DNA of 64,000 bases. Source: Methylobacterium nonmethylotrophicum. Its GTDB lineage: Bacteria > Pseudomonadota > Alphaproteobacteria > Rhizobiales > Beijerinckiaceae. Within the stretch, counting starts at the first letter, position 1; the number at the start of each line of letters is the position of its first letter. The DNA lies in the NCBI RefSeq assembly GCF_004745635.1, contig NZ_SRLB01000008.1:124001-188000 (forward strand), written 5' to 3'. Positions 17,847 to 28,462 of this stretch are shown here, piece after piece. The translations under genes were made by a program, and so were the position numbers. Under the pieces are notes generated by a model. That model was given only the letters and a program-made list of their open reading frames with translations. It ran no database searches and had not been told where the DNA came from.

Positions 17847-18644
17847 TCACACCCGCCCGAGGGCGAAGCCCTTGGCGATGTAGTTGCGCACGAACCAGAT
17901 CACGAGGGCACCCGGCACGATGGTGAGCACGCCCGCCGCCGCGAGCAGGCCCCAATCCATGCCGGCGGCCGAGACCGTGCGGGTCATGGTGGCGGCGATG
18001 GGCTTGGCGTCGACCGAGGTGAGCGTGCGGGCGAGCAGCAATTCGACCCAGGAGAACATGAAGCAGAAGAAGGCGGCGACGCCGATGCCCGACGCGATCA
18101 GCGGCATGAAGATCTTCACGAAGAAGCGCGGGAACGAGTAGCCGTCGATCGCCGCGGTCTCGTCGATCTCGCGGGGCACGCCGGACATGAAGCCTTCGAG
18201 AATCCAGACCGCCAGCGGCACGTTGAACAGGCAGTGGGCGAGCGCCACGGCCCAGGGCGTGTCGAACAGGCCGACCGCCGAGTAGAGGTTGAAGAACGGC
18301 AGCGCGAACACCGCTGGCGGCGCCATCCGGTTCGACAGCAGCCAGAAGAACAGGTGCTTGTCGCCGATGAAGCTGTAGCGCGAGAAGGCGTAGGCCGCCG
18401 GCAAAGCCAGCCCGATCGACAGCACGGTGTTGATCGCCACGTAGGACAGCGAGTTCAGGTAGCCGCCGTACCAGCTCGGATCGGTGAAGATCCGGATGTA
18501 GTTGTCGAACGTGATGGCATGAGGCCAGAGCGTCATGCTCGCGTTGATTTCCTGGTTGGTCTTCAGGCTCATGTTCACGAGCCAGTAGATCGGCACCATC
18601 AGGAACAGGAGATAGAGCGTCATCACGACGTGGCGCGGGCGCAT
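17847..18644 (-). CDS. glpQ: Glycerol ABC transporter permease 2
   Basis: 265 residues, about six membrane helices. EAA loop: REIDETAAIDGYSFPRFFVK contains the consensus that contacts the ATPase. N-terminus MRPRHVVMTLYLLFLMVPIY, with the MalG-type PIYWLVNMSLKTNQEI after the first helix. Its ATG lies inside the end of glpP (overlap of one base in the stop), so translation is coupled. It forms the heterodimeric channel with GlpP. Confidence 0.93.
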   Translation of the reverse strand: MRPRHVVMTLYLLFLMVPIYWLVNMSLKTNQEINASMTLWPHAITFDNYIRIFTDPSWYGGYLNSLSYVAINTVLSIGLALPAAYAFSRYSFIGDKHLFFWLLSNRMAPPAVFALPFFNLYSAVGLFDTPWAVALAHCLFNVPLAVWILEGFMSGVPREIDETAAIDGYSFPRFFVKIFMPLIASGIGVAAFFCFMFSWVELLLARTLTSVDAKPIAATMTRTVSAAGMDWGLLAAAGVLTIVPGALVIWFVRNYIAKGFALGRV

Positions 18645-19614
18645 CAAGCGGCCCTCCGGTCGAGCGGGATGGAGGTGGCGGGGGGCAGGCTGCCGGCGGC
18701 GGCGGCATCCGCCGGGTCGCTCTCGGTCAGCACCGTGCGGTTGCCGGCATCCACATTGGTCATCACGGTGTAGAACACCCAGCAGACGCTCAGGATGATC
18801 AGGTTGTAGACCAGCGACATCGCCGCCGCCCGGCCGAGGTCGAACTGCCCGAGCGCCAGCTTGACGAGGTCGATCGACAGGAAGGTCGTGGCGTTGCCGG
18901 GCCCGCCGCCGGTGAGCACGAAGGGCTCGGTGTAGATCATGAACGAGTCCATGAAGCGCAAAAGCACGGCGATCAGCAGGACGCGGCGCATCTTCGGCAG
19001 CTGGATGGTGCGGAAGATCGCCCACTGGCTCGCCCCGTCGATGCGGGCGGCCTGGTAATAGGCGTCGGGGATCGACTTCAGGCCGGCATAGCACAGGAGC
19101 GCGACGAGGCTCGTCCAGTGCCAGACGTCCATGGTCACGATGGTGACCCAGGCGGCGAGCGCGCTGCCGGCGTAATTGTAGTCGAGGCCGAGCCGGTTGA
19201 GGGTGGAGCCGAGGAGGCCGATGTCGCTGCGGGCGAAGACCTGCCAGATCGTGCCGACGACGTTCCACGGGATCAGCAGCGGCAGCGCCATCAGCACGAG
19301 GCAGAAGGCGACCCCGCGCCCCTCCCGGGGCATCGAGAGGGCCACCGCGATGCCGAGCGGCACCTCGATCGCCAGGATGATCGCGGAGAAGAGCAGGTTG
19401 CGCCACAGCGAGTCGAAGAAGCGCTCGCCGAACTGGCTCGACGGGTCGAGCAGTTCCTGGAACCAGCCGATGCCGTTCCAGAAGAACTGGTTGTTGCCGA
19501 AGGTGTCCTGCACCGAGTAGTTGACCACCGTCATCAGCGGCAGCACCGCCGAGAAGGCGACGACGGCGAAGACCGGCAGGACGAGGAGCCAGGCCTTCTG
19601 GTTGACGGTCTTGG

Positions 19615-19618
<4 letters not shown>
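18644..19618 (-). CDS. glpP: Glycerol ABC transporter permease 1
   Basis: 324 residues, MalF-like, about six to seven membrane helices (LLVLPVFAVVAFSAVLPLMT first). The EAA-type loop is DAYYQAARIDGASQWAIFRT. It has an Ala/Pro-rich C-terminal tail after the last helix. Start ATG 19618 overlaps the stop of glpT (4 bases). Partner of GlpQ. Confidence 0.93.
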
Positions 19619-20700
<1,082 letters not shown>

Positions 20701-20714
20701 GGATCCCCTCCGTG

Positions 20715-21800
20715 TCAGGCCGCCGCCGGCAGGTCGAGGGCGGCCGTGCGGCCGGATCCGTCGAACACCAGGGCGTGGCGGGGGTCGAGCCAGGCGGTCA
20801 CCGCCGTGCCGGGCTCCAGCCGGCGCACGCCGGGCACGAGCGCGATCAGGCGGCTCTCGCCGGCATCGATATGGACGAAGCTCTCCGAGCCGGTGATCTC
20901 GGCGACCGAGACGGTGGCGGGGAGCGCGATCGCCTCGCCCGGCAGGGGATCGAGGGCGAGGTGATGGGCGCGAAAGCCGATCGTGTAGGCGCCGTCCGGC
21001 ACGGTCGCGAGCGTTCCGGTCGCCCGGACCTGGCCGCCGGTCGGCAGGGTGACCCGGCCGCCGGCCTTCACGACGCTGAGCGTGTTGAGCGGCGGGTCCG
21101 AGAAGACCTTGGCGGTGACGAGGTCGTCGGGCCGGCGGTAGACGTCGGGCGTCGGGCCCACCTGCGTGACGCGGCCCTGGTGCAGGGTGGCGGTGCGCCC
21201 GCCGAGCATCAGCGCCTCGGCCGGCTCGGTGGTGGCGTAGACGAAGATCGCGCCGGTCGCCGCGAAGATGCGCGGCAATTCCTCGCGCAGTTCCTCGCGC
21301 AGCTTGTAGTCGAGATTCGCCAGCGGCTCGTCCATCAGCACGAGGTCGGCGCGCTTGCACAAGGCGCGTGCGATGGCGGTGCGCTGCTGCTGGCCGCCGG
21401 AGAGTTCGAGGGGCTTGCGCTTGAGATAGGGTTCGAGCCGCAGCAGTCCCGCCGCCTCGCGCACCCGCGCCTCGATCTCGGCCTTCGCGACGCCGGCGAC
21501 CCGCATCGGCGAGGCGATGTTCTCGTAGACCGAGAGGGACGGGTAGTTGATGAACTGCTGGTAGACCATCGCGACGTTGCGGCGCTGCACCGGCAGGCCG
21601 GTCACGTCCTTGCCGTCGGCGATGATCCGGCCCTCGCTCGGCGCCTCGAGCCCGGCCATCAGGCGCATCAAAGTGGTCTTGCCGGCGAGCGTCTGGCCGA
21701 GCAGCACGTTGAGCGAGCCCTTCGGCAAGGCGAGGCTGACGTCGCGGATATGCGTCTCGGGCCCGACCCGCTTGGTGACGCTCTCCAGGATCAGGGTCAT
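20715..21800 (-). CDS. glpS: Glycerol ABC transporter ATP-binding subunit S (atypical Walker A and H-loop)
   Basis: 361 residues from ATG 21800. The signature [15 protein letters not shown] is canonical and Walker B is [12 protein letters not shown]. However, Walker A reads GQTLAGKT (residues 35-42), and the switch histidine of the H-loop is missing: [12 protein letters not shown] where YVTHDQ.EA is usual. Together with GlpT this gives one complete composite ATP site (GlpT Walker A/B/H with GlpS LSGGQ) and one degenerate site. It is the first ATPase of the glycerol importer, 22 bases downstream of glpD. Confidence 0.92.
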   Translation of the reverse strand: MTLILESVTKRVGPETHIRDVSLALPKGSLNVLLGQTLAGKTTLMRLMAGLEAPSEGRIIADGKDVTGLPVQRRNVAMVYQQFINYPSLSVYENIASPMRVAGVAKAEIEARVREAAGLLRLEPYLKRKPLELSGGQQQRTAIARALCKRADLVLMDEPLANLDYKLREELREELPRIFAATGAIFVYATTEPAEALMLGGRTATLHQGRVTQVGPTPDVYRRPDDLVTAKVFSDPPLNTLSVVKAGGRVTLPTGGQVRATGTLATVPDGAYTIGFRAHHLALDPLPGEAIALPATVSVAEITGSESFVHIDAGESRLIALVPGVRRLEPGTAVTAWLDPRHALVFDGSGRTAALDLPAAA

Positions 21801-21822
21801 GGCGCCCTCCCGTCTCTTCTTG

Positions 21823-23412
21823 TCAGGCCGCGTTGGGCGCGGCGGCGGCGCGGCGCATGAAGTCGTCGAGGGCCGAGGCCTCGGCCGGCGTGACCCTAAG
21901 GCCGAGCTTCGAGCGGCGCCAGAGCACATCGTCGGCGGACGAGGCCCATTCGCGGCGCATCAGGTGGCGCACCTCGCGCTCGGTGAGGTCGGCCCCGAAG
22001 AGCCGGCCGAGATCGGCCATCGAGCGGGCGCCGCTCAGGATCTCCCGCGCCTCGGTGCCGTAGGCCCGCACCAGCCGGGCGATCAGCACCTCGGGCAGGC
22101 CGGGGTGCTGGCGCGTCAGCCCGGCCACCACGTCGTCGTAGCTCTCCTTGGGAAAGTTGCCGCCCGGCAGGGTGGCACCCGACGTCCACGGGGCCTTCCT
22201 GGCCGCCGGCAGATGATCCTTGAGGCGATCGAGGGCCGATTCGGCGAGGCGGCGGTAGGTGGTGATCTTGCCGCCGAAGACCGAGAGCATCGCCGGCTGG
22301 CCCTCCGGCGCGTCGAGGGTCAGGACGTAGTCGCGGGTGGCTTCCTGGGCCTTCGAGGCGCCGTCGTCGTAGAGCGGGCGCACGCCCGAATAGGTCCACA
22401 CCACCTCGTCGCGGGTCACCGGCTCGCGGAAGTATTCGCTCGCGGCGGCGCAGAGATAGGTGATCTCCTCCTCGCTCGCCCTCACGTCGGCGGGATCGCC
22501 CTTATAGTCGCGGTCGGTGGTGCCGATCAGGGTGAAGTCGCGCTCGTAGGGGATCGCGAAGATGATGCGCTGGTCGGCGTTCTGGAAGATGTAGGCGCGG
22601 TCGTGCTTGAAGAGGCGCCGCACCACGATGTGGCTGCCCTGGACGAGGCGCACGCCCTCGGTCGAGTTGGCGCGGGCGACGCCCGTGAGCACGTTCGCGA
22701 CCCAGGGGCCGGCGGCGTTGACGAGGGTGCGGGCCCGCACCGTCTCGCGGGCGCCGGTCTGGCGGTCCTCCACCGTCAGCTCCCACAGCCCGGCGGCGCG
22801 GGCGGCCGTGACGACCCGGGTGCGCGGACGGATGATCGCGCCGCGCTCGGCGGCGTCGCGGGCGTTCAGCACCACGAGGCGCGAATCCTCGACCCAGCAA
22901 TCCGAGTATTCGAAGCCGCGGCGAAAGCCGGGTTTCAACGGCGCGCCGGCGGGGTCGCGGGTCAGGTCGAGGGTGCGGGTGCCGGGCAGGCGCTTGCGGC
23001 CGCCGAGGTTGTCGTAAAGGAGCAGGCCGAGGCGCAGGAGCCAGCCGGGACGCAGGCCCGCATGGTGCGGCAGCACGAAGCGCAGGGGCCAAACGATGTG
23101 GGGCGCCATGCCCCACAGGACCTCGCGCTCCATCAGGGCCTCGCGCACCAGGCGGAACTCGTAATGCTCGAGGTAGCGCAGGCCGCCGTGGATCAGCTTG
23201 GTCGAGGTCGAGGAGGTGCCGCTGGCCAGGTCGTTCTGCTCGAACAGCACCACGGAGGCGCCGCGGCCCACCGCGTCGCGGGCGATGCCGCAGCCATTGA
23301 TGCCGCCGCCGATCACCGCGAGGTCGAACACCCCGCGCTCGTCGCCGGGCTGCTGGCGCCTGGGGCCCAAGGCCACCTCCCTGTCGAAGCCTTTCGGCTC
23401 TTTCGTTTGCAT
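21823..23412 (-). CDS. glpD: Aerobic glycerol-3-phosphate dehydrogenase (FAD)
   Basis: 529 residues. It oxidises sn-glycerol-3-phosphate to dihydroxyacetone phosphate at the inner membrane, passing electrons to quinone. FAD-binding FDLAVIGGGINGCGIARDAV is near residue 28, GTSSTSTKLIHGGLRYLEHY follows (the family signature), and the C-terminal LRREWASSADDVLWRRSKLG is the DAO_C domain. The start MQTKEPKGFDREVALGPRRQ is polar. First structural gene after glpR, 91 bases downstream of it, with operator-like repeats in between. Confidence 0.96.
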   Translation of the reverse strand: MQTKEPKGFDREVALGPRRQQPGDERGVFDLAVIGGGINGCGIARDAVGRGASVVLFEQNDLASGTSSTSTKLIHGGLRYLEHYEFRLVREALMEREVLWGMAPHIVWPLRFVLPHHAGLRPGWLLRLGLLLYDNLGGRKRLPGTRTLDLTRDPAGAPLKPGFRRGFEYSDCWVEDSRLVVLNARDAAERGAIIRPRTRVVTAARAAGLWELTVEDRQTGARETVRARTLVNAAGPWVANVLTGVARANSTEGVRLVQGSHIVVRRLFKHDRAYIFQNADQRIIFAIPYERDFTLIGTTDRDYKGDPADVRASEEEITYLCAAASEYFREPVTRDEVVWTYSGVRPLYDDGASKAQEATRDYVLTLDAPEGQPAMLSVFGGKITTYRRLAESALDRLKDHLPAARKAPWTSGATLPGGNFPKESYDDVVAGLTRQHPGLPEVLIARLVRAYGTEAREILSGARSMADLGRLFGADLTEREVRHLMRREWASSADDVLWRRSKLGLRVTPAEASALDDFMRRAAAAPNAA

Positions 23413-23446
23413 CCTGCCGCGAATCTAACCGCGAGCGAGGGCGGAC

Positions 23447-23502
23447 GCAAGCGAAACCGAAAGCGGGAAGGTGCGAACGAAAGCCGACAACTTTCGGTTT
23501 CG
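23447..23502. promoter_or_regulatory. Candidate GlpR operator array between glpR and glpD
   Basis: On the minus strand the segment contains CTTTCGGTTTCGCTTGC (complement of 23449-23465) and, further upstream, CCGAAACCGAAAGTTGTCGG and CTTTCGTTCG. So TTTCG/CGAAA units occur at least five times within 56 bases, in both orientations. DeoR/GlpR-type repressors bind TTTCG-rich repeats, so these are plausible operators for glpD-STPQUV. Prediction from pattern and position. Confidence 0.5.
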
Positions 23503-23503
23503 G

Positions 23504-24319
23504 CTACTCCGCGGCGTCGGAGGTTTCCTGCTGACCCGCCTCGACGCCCGCCTCGACCAGGACGACGCGGTGGGCCGCGCACATCTCCCGCAAGGCGCCG
23601 GAGGGCAGCGCGTCGGTGACGAAGTAGTCGAGCTCGGCGAAGTGGCCGACCCGGATCGGCGCCGAGCGTTCGAGCTTCAGCTTGTCGGCGACCAGGATCA
23701 CCCGGCGGGCGTTCTCGATGATGGCGCGGGCGACCCGCACCTCGCGGTAGTCGAAGTCGAGCAGCGTGCCGTCCTCGTCGATCGCCGAGACGCCGATCAC
23801 CGCGTAGTCGACCTTGAACTGGTTGATGAAGTCGACCGCCGCCGAGCCGATCACCGCCCCGTCCGCCCGCCGCACCGGCCCGCCGGCGACGATCAGGCTC
23901 ATCTTCGGGTGGCGGTAGAGCAGGGTCGCCACGTTGAGGTTGTTGGTGATGACGAGCAGGTCCTCGTGGTCGCCGAGCGCGCGCGCCACCTCCTCGGTGG
24001 TGGTGCCGATGTTGATGAACAGCGAGGCGCTGTTGGGGATGAGCTTTGCCGCCGCCGCGCCGATCGCCCGCTTCTCGCCATGGGCGACGAGGCGGCGCGC
24101 CTCGTACGACACGTTCTCGACCCCGGAGGCGACCACGGCGCCGCCGTGGATGCGCGACAGGAGCCGGCTGTCGCAGAGTTCGTTCAGGTCCTTGCGGATC
24201 GTCTGCGGCGTCACCTCGAACCGTGCCGCCAGGTCCTCGACGCTGACCCGCCCGTTCAGGCGGGCGAGGGCGAGGATGTCCTGCTGGCGCTGGGAAATCT
24301 GGTCGATCACGACGCGCAT
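23504..24319 (-). CDS. glpR: DeoR-family repressor of glycerol metabolism
   Basis: 271 residues from ATG 24319. N-terminal HTH: SQRQQDILALARLNGRVSVE then LAARFEVTPQTIRKDLNELC, the DeoR recognition helix. RIHGGAVVASGVENVSYEAR is the linker signature. The C-terminal sensor domain has FINIGTTTEEVARAL and ITNNLNVATLL, the sugar-phosphate-binding pattern. It is the first gene of the glycerol block and probably responds to glycerol-3-phosphate. Confidence 0.93.
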   Translation of the reverse strand: MRVVIDQISQRQQDILALARLNGRVSVEDLAARFEVTPQTIRKDLNELCDSRLLSRIHGGAVVASGVENVSYEARRLVAHGEKRAIGAAAAKLIPNSASLFINIGTTTEEVARALGDHEDLLVITNNLNVATLLYRHPKMSLIVAGGPVRRADGAVIGSAAVDFINQFKVDYAVIGVSAIDEDGTLLDFDYREVRVARAIIENARRVILVADKLKLERSAPIRVGHFAELDYFVTDALPSGALREMCAAHRVVLVEAGVEAGQQETSDAAE

Positions 24320-24476
24320 GCCTTGTTCTTGCCCGCGACGGCGCGGGGACGGGCATTGTCGGGGCAAGCGGGGGCGGGTGCAATCGGGTGTGGCGGCCCG
24401 TCCCGGGCTGCGTAGGGCTGAGACGCAGGGCTAGAGAAGTACCAATTTTTGATATATGCTCGTTGTGGAGTTGATC

Positions 24477-24827
24477 ATGGCCCGCAACACATCCGTTTCG
24501 CTCGGCGAGCATTTCACTCAGTTCATCGATCAGCAAGTTGAGGGAGGTCGATACGGCTCTGCCAGCGATGTGATTCGCGCAGGATTGCGTCTTCTCGAAG
24601 AGCGCGAAACAAAGCTTGAGGCATTGCGATCCGCCCTGATCGAAGGTGAAGCCAGCGGCGACTTTCAGGATTTCGACACTGATGCTTTCCGGCCTCCTTG
24701 CACCTGTCCAGCGGACAATAAGTGGGCATCCGCCTCTCCGCAGCCGCTCGCTGGTACCTCTCGGGCATCTGGGCCTATTCGGCCGAACGCTGGGACAAAG
24801 CGCAGGCTGACCGCTCTGGTCGCGTGA
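24477..24827 (+). CDS. parD: ParD-type RHH antitoxin with an apparently frame-shifted tail
   Basis: Ribbon-helix-helix protein: [60 protein letters not shown], then [10 protein letters not shown]. ParD proteins usually end soon after this point. Here the frame continues [14 protein letters not shown]... for about 40 more residues and overlaps parE by 106 bases. In the next frame a TAA (24719-24721) stands directly before the parE GTG, the layout expected of a normal pair. A one-base indel near 24685-24710 would explain this. A promoter-like AT-rich stretch (24445-24458) precedes it. Confidence 0.8.
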   Translation: MARNTSVSLGEHFTQFIDQQVEGGRYGSASDVIRAGLRLLEERETKLEALRSALIEGEASGDFQDFDTDAFRPPCTCPADNKWASASPQPLAGTSRASGPIRPNAGTKRRLTALVA

Positions 24828-25012
24828 TCGCGGACGGCCTTGATCGCCTTGCTAGTGGTATCGCGAAACGCCGCAGCGCCGACGAAGTCCGCCCCGGGTA
24901 CTTCAAACTCGCGGTTGGCTCACATGTGATCTTCTACCGTACCAGAGAGCGCGACATGATCGAGGTCGTGCGGATCCTGCATCAGCGGATGGATTTCGAG
25001 CGCCATGTGTGA
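24722..25012 (+). CDS. parE: ParE/RelE-type toxin
   Basis: 96 residues from GTG 24722. [20 protein letters not shown] at the N-terminus, [20 protein letters not shown] in the middle, and [20 protein letters not shown] followed by [17 protein letters not shown] are the classic ParE fold and C-terminus. It should target gyrase or the ribosome. Intact by length and motifs. Its 3' end overlaps the end of the DUF1612-type pseudogene on the other strand by 31 bases. Confidence 0.88.
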   Translation: MGIRLSAAARWYLSGIWAYSAERWDKAQADRSGRVIADGLDRLASGIAKRRSADEVRPGYFKLAVGSHVIFYRTRERDMIEVVRILHQRMDFERHV

Positions 25013-26127
25013 GGCGACCACATCATCAAGCGTCGTCGTAGGCGCGAAGCCCTCACACGATCCCCCCACGCCCGGTACCGCCGCCGCTCCGTCAGCTCCC
25101 GCGGCCGGGCCGGGCCCAGCTCGGCCAGCATGCCCTCCACCGCCTGCGGGCTGACCGAGAGCGCCCGGGCCGCGCTCGCCACCGTGACGAGGGGCGTGCC
25201 GACGAACAGGTCGACGAGTTGCGGCAGCCGCGAGGTCCGTCGGCGCCCGGTGCAGGCGCGCAGCATCGCCTCGCGGGCGAGCGTCAGGCGGTCGAGGTCG
25301 CGCCCGCCGCTGCGGCGGCCTCGACCGCCTCGAGGAGCCCGGCCAGGCGCTCCGGCATCGGCAGCGCCCGCGACCAGCGCGCCCGGCTGTCGCGCGGGCC
25401 GAGCGACAGGGCCGGCAGGTGGGCCCTGGCCTTGGCCCGGGCCCGCAGCAGGGCCGCCGCCGCGAGGGAGCCACGATGGCCCTCGCGCGGGCTCGGGTCG
25501 AGCACCAGCCAGGCGTCGAGGGCGATGGCCGCGGCCAGCACCGCCGGCAGGTCGCGGGTCTCGTCGAGGACCCGCCGCCAGGAGCAGACCGGATCCTCGC
25601 CTGGATCGGCGTGCGGCGCCGGCCCGCCCGATGCGAAGCCCGCGAGGGCGCGGCGGATGCGAGCCAGCAGCCGGTCGATGGCGGCGAGGTCGGGGCCGGG
25701 CGCCTCCTCGTCTTCCGGGTCGGGCCGGTTCGCCTCCGTCTCCGGAGGGAGCGACGCCGCGGGGCCGGGCCCGGCGAGGAGCGCCCAGCCGTAGGCGGAG
25801 GAGGCCCGGCCCGTCGGCGCCGCGGCGAGGCGGCGGCGGTCGGCCAGCATGGCGGCGGCGCGCCCGAGGGCGTGGGTCGCGCGACGCACGTCCATCGCCG
25901 CCTCGTGCAGCACCAGGTCCTCGAGGGCGACGAACGCGCCCTCGAGGGACAGGGCGGCCTGAGCATCGAACAGATGCGCCCGGGCACGGGCGCCGTCCGC
26001 GAGGACCGGCTCGGAGCGGGGCGAGGCGCTCGTCGAGCCGCACCAGCGCGTCGGTGGCGCTCGCCACGGGACCGGCCAAGCCGCGCCAGGCAGCCGGGAG
26101 GCGGATCGGGTCGGGATCGTAAACCAT
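24982..26127 (-). pseudogene. DUF1612/RHE_PE00001-type HTH protein gene broken by two frameshifts
   Basis: Three pieces of one recognisable protein lie in two minus-strand frames. The first, from ATG 26127, reads MVYDPDPIRLPAAWRGLAGP ... LVRLDERLAP. The second begins near 26015 in another frame (SEPVLADGARARAHLFDAQA, ALEDLVLHEAAMDVRRATHA) and runs to about 25300. The third returns to the first frame (GGRDLDRLTLAREAMLRACT, TSRLPQLVDLFVGTPLVTVA, ERRRYRAWGDR) and stops at 24982. The HTH near the C-terminus and the VALEDLVLHEAAMD motif match the plasmid-associated DUF1612 family, whose members are about 380 aa as here. Either a true pseudogene or two assembly indels. Confidence 0.7.
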
Positions 26128-26235
26128 TGCGGCGGCACGATGCGGGAACTCAGGCACAACGGAAGCGCCGCTTCGCTTGGCCAACAGGGAGGCCGCGTTC
26201 GGCCCAGGGGTGAACATCCCGGCCAACCGCTCTCC

Positions 26236-26264
26236 TTGACGTGGGCAAATTTCCCACATACATC
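26236..26264 (+). promoter_or_regulatory. Promoter-like site with a palindrome between -35 and -10
   Basis: TTGACG at 26236-26241 and TACATC at 26259-26264, spaced 17 bp. The spacer is almost exactly the near-palindrome GTGGGCAAATTTCCCAC (26241-26257), which would place a repressor over the promoter. It lies upstream of the glycan locus. The -10 match is weak. Confidence 0.35.
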
Positions 26265-26402
26265 GGACCTCGGCCGGTCGGCGCCTCGGGACGGCATCAT
26301 GGCCGAGGTGCTCCGACCAAGCCGCCCCGCCCCAATTTCGCTACCCGGGCGGCCTATCGACCCGCCCGATCCACCGGCCCACCCACCGCGACGAGGCCTC
26401 CC

Positions 26403-27368
26403 GTGACCCACCCGGACGCCGTGCAGGAGGCGGACGTGCGCCAGACCCCCGCCGAGACGACCCCGTCGCGCGCCATCGCTCCCCTCCCGGTCGCCGTCGG
26501 CATCACGGTGTTCCGGCCGACCCCGGCACAGGTCGCGGCCCTCTGCGCCCGGGTCGAGGCCGATCCGCGCCTGACGATCGTGTTCGACAATGGCGGCCTG
26601 CCGCCGGAGGCAGCGACGGGTCTCAAGCAGCGCGGCGCCCGGGTGCTGTCGGAGGGCCGCAACATCGGGGTCGGCGGCGCCCTCGACGCGCTGGCCCGGG
26701 CGGCAACCGCGGCGGGCGCCGCCCAGGTGCTGCTCCTCGACCAGGATGCGGAGTTCCCGCCCGGTCAGGTCGCCGCCCTCGAGGCGGCGCTGGCGCGGCT
26801 CTCGGCCTCGAGCCCGCCGCCGGCTTTGGTCGGCCCGCGGCCGGAGGCGGCGCCCGGCCGCAAGGCGCCGTCCGCTCCGCGCCGGCCGGAGATCCCCGAT
26901 GACGGCTCGCTCGTGCCGGTGGAGTTCCTGGCCACCTCGGGCTCGCTCATCGATCTCGCGGCCTACGCCCGGATCGGCCCGTTCCGGAGCGACTTCTTCA
27001 TCGACGGCGTCGACCTCGAATGGTGCTTCCGTGCCTGGGCCCGGGGCTATGGCTGCTGGATGGAGACGCAAACCGCCCTCCCCCACCGGGTCGGCGCCGG
27101 AGTGATCCGCTCGAGGCTCCTCGGGATCGAGATGCCGCGCCAGCCGCCCTTCCGGATGGCGGCCTACCTGCGCAACAGCATCTATGCCTGGCGGCTGCCG
27201 CACGTGCCCCGGCGCTGGTGCCTGCGCCAGGCCGCCTACCTGCCGCTCCAGGCCCTGCTCTACTGGGCCGATGCGGGCTTTCGCCCCGGCATCCTCGCGG
27301 GCCTCGCCGGCGGCGTGCTCGACGGCCTGCGCGGCCGGCTCGGCCGGCCGCGGGGATTGCCGTCGTGA
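26403..27368 (+). CDS. Family 2 glycosyltransferase (rhamnosyltransferase-like)
   Basis: 321 residues from GTG 26403, with GAGG eight bases upstream. GT-A fold: VGITVFRPTPAQVAALCARV, TIVFDNGG, SEGRNIGVGGALDALARAAT, then the metal-binding LLLDQDAEFPPG (DxD-type). FLATSGSLIDLAAYARIGPF, FFIDGVDLEWCFRAWARGYG is the acceptor-side signature of the WbbL/RfbF-like rhamnosyltransferases. It probably transfers a deoxysugar from a nucleotide donor to a lipid-linked glycan at the inner face of the membrane. First gene of a co-directional glycan cluster; its stop overlaps the next start. Confidence 0.87.
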   Translation: MTHPDAVQEADVRQTPAETTPSRAIAPLPVAVGITVFRPTPAQVAALCARVEADPRLTIVFDNGGLPPEAATGLKQRGARVLSEGRNIGVGGALDALARAATAAGAAQVLLLDQDAEFPPGQVAALEAALARLSASSPPPALVGPRPEAAPGRKAPSAPRRPEIPDDGSLVPVEFLATSGSLIDLAAYARIGPFRSDFFIDGVDLEWCFRAWARGYGCWMETQTALPHRVGAGVIRSRLLGIEMPRQPPFRMAAYLRNSIYAWRLPHVPRRWCLRQAAYLPLQALLYWADAGFRPGILAGLAGGVLDGLRGRLGRPRGLPS

Positions 27369-28330
27369 CCGGCATCGCCATGCCCCCCGCCCTCGACGTG
27401 GTCATCGTCAACTGGAACGGCGGCGCCCTGCTGCGGGCCTGCCTCGCCAGCCTGGCGGCGGCCGAATCCGCCCTCGGCGACGACCTGGCCCTGCGGGTCG
27501 TCGTCGTCGACAACGCCTCGACGGACGGCTCGCTCGACGATCTGCCGCTCCTGCGCCATGGCCCGGAGGTGATCGCCAATCCCGACAACCAGGGCTTCGG
27601 CCGGGCCTGCAACGCCGGGGCGGCCCGGGGCCGCGCCCCCGCGATCCTGTTCCTCAACCCCGATGCGCGGGTGACGGCCGGGAGCCTCGCGGGCGCCCAC
27701 GCCGCCCTGATGGCGGATCCTGGCACCGGCATCGTCGGGGCGCGGCTCCTCGACGAGGACGGCAGGGTGCAGCGCTCCTGCGCCCGGCGGCCGACCGCCG
27801 GCTCGCTGATCGGCCAAGCGCTCCTCCTCGACCGGGCACGGCTGGTGCCCTCCCACTTCATGACCGAGTGGGACCACGGCGAGGACCGGGCGGTCGACCA
27901 GGTGATGGGCGCCTTCCTGATGATCCGCCGGCCGCTCTTCGCCTCCCTCGGCGGCTTCGACGAGCGCTTCTTCGTCTATTACGAGGATGTCGACCTCTGC
28001 GCCCGGGCCTGGGGCGCGGGCGCCGCGGTGCGCCACCTCGCCGGAATCAGCGTGCGGCACGAGGGCCAGGGCACCACCCGGGCCGCGAAGGCGCACCGCC
28101 TGGCCTGCTTCCTCGAGAGCCAGATCCGCTACGCCGCCAAGCATCACGGCCGGGCGACCGCCCTCGCCCTGGTGGCGACCGCCTTCGGCGCGCAGGTCCC
28201 CTTGCGCCTCGCCCAGGCGCTGGCGCGGCGCTCGGGGCCCGAGGCCGGCGAGGTGCTGCGCGGGGCGGGCCTGCTCGCCCGGGCGCTGCCCGGCCTCCTG
28301 CGGTCGATCGGCCGCCCCTCCACCGCATGA
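27365..28330 (+). CDS. Family 2 glycosyltransferase
   Basis: 321 residues if started at GTG 27365 (overlap GTGA with the previous gene); ATG 27380 is an alternative. VVIVNWNGGALLRACLASLA, VVVDNASTDGSLDDLP, NQGFGRACNAGAARGRAPAI, LFLNPDARVTAGS (metal/donor site) and VDQVMGAFLMIRRPLFASLG, GFDERFFVYYEDVDLCARAW follow the canonical WcaA/RfbF-type pattern, with the ED pair near residue 210 acting as catalytic base. It works in the same pathway as its neighbours; donor and acceptor unknown. Confidence 0.88.
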   Translation: MTGIAMPPALDVVIVNWNGGALLRACLASLAAAESALGDDLALRVVVVDNASTDGSLDDLPLLRHGPEVIANPDNQGFGRACNAGAARGRAPAILFLNPDARVTAGSLAGAHAALMADPGTGIVGARLLDEDGRVQRSCARRPTAGSLIGQALLLDRARLVPSHFMTEWDHGEDRAVDQVMGAFLMIRRPLFASLGGFDERFFVYYEDVDLCARAWGAGAAVRHLAGISVRHEGQGTTRAAKAHRLACFLESQIRYAAKHHGRATALALVATAFGAQVPLRLAQALARRSGPEAGEVLRGAGLLARALPGLLRSIGRPSTA

Positions 28331-28462
28331 CCGCCGCCTCATGATCGCCCTGACCTACGGTTTTCCGGCCACAGCCCACGCATAATCGCGTCCGGTGCCA
28401 GTCGCGGTGCTGGCCAGCCGGCGCGGATCTCCCTAGACGGCGTAAAAACTCTCAGGTCCTCC

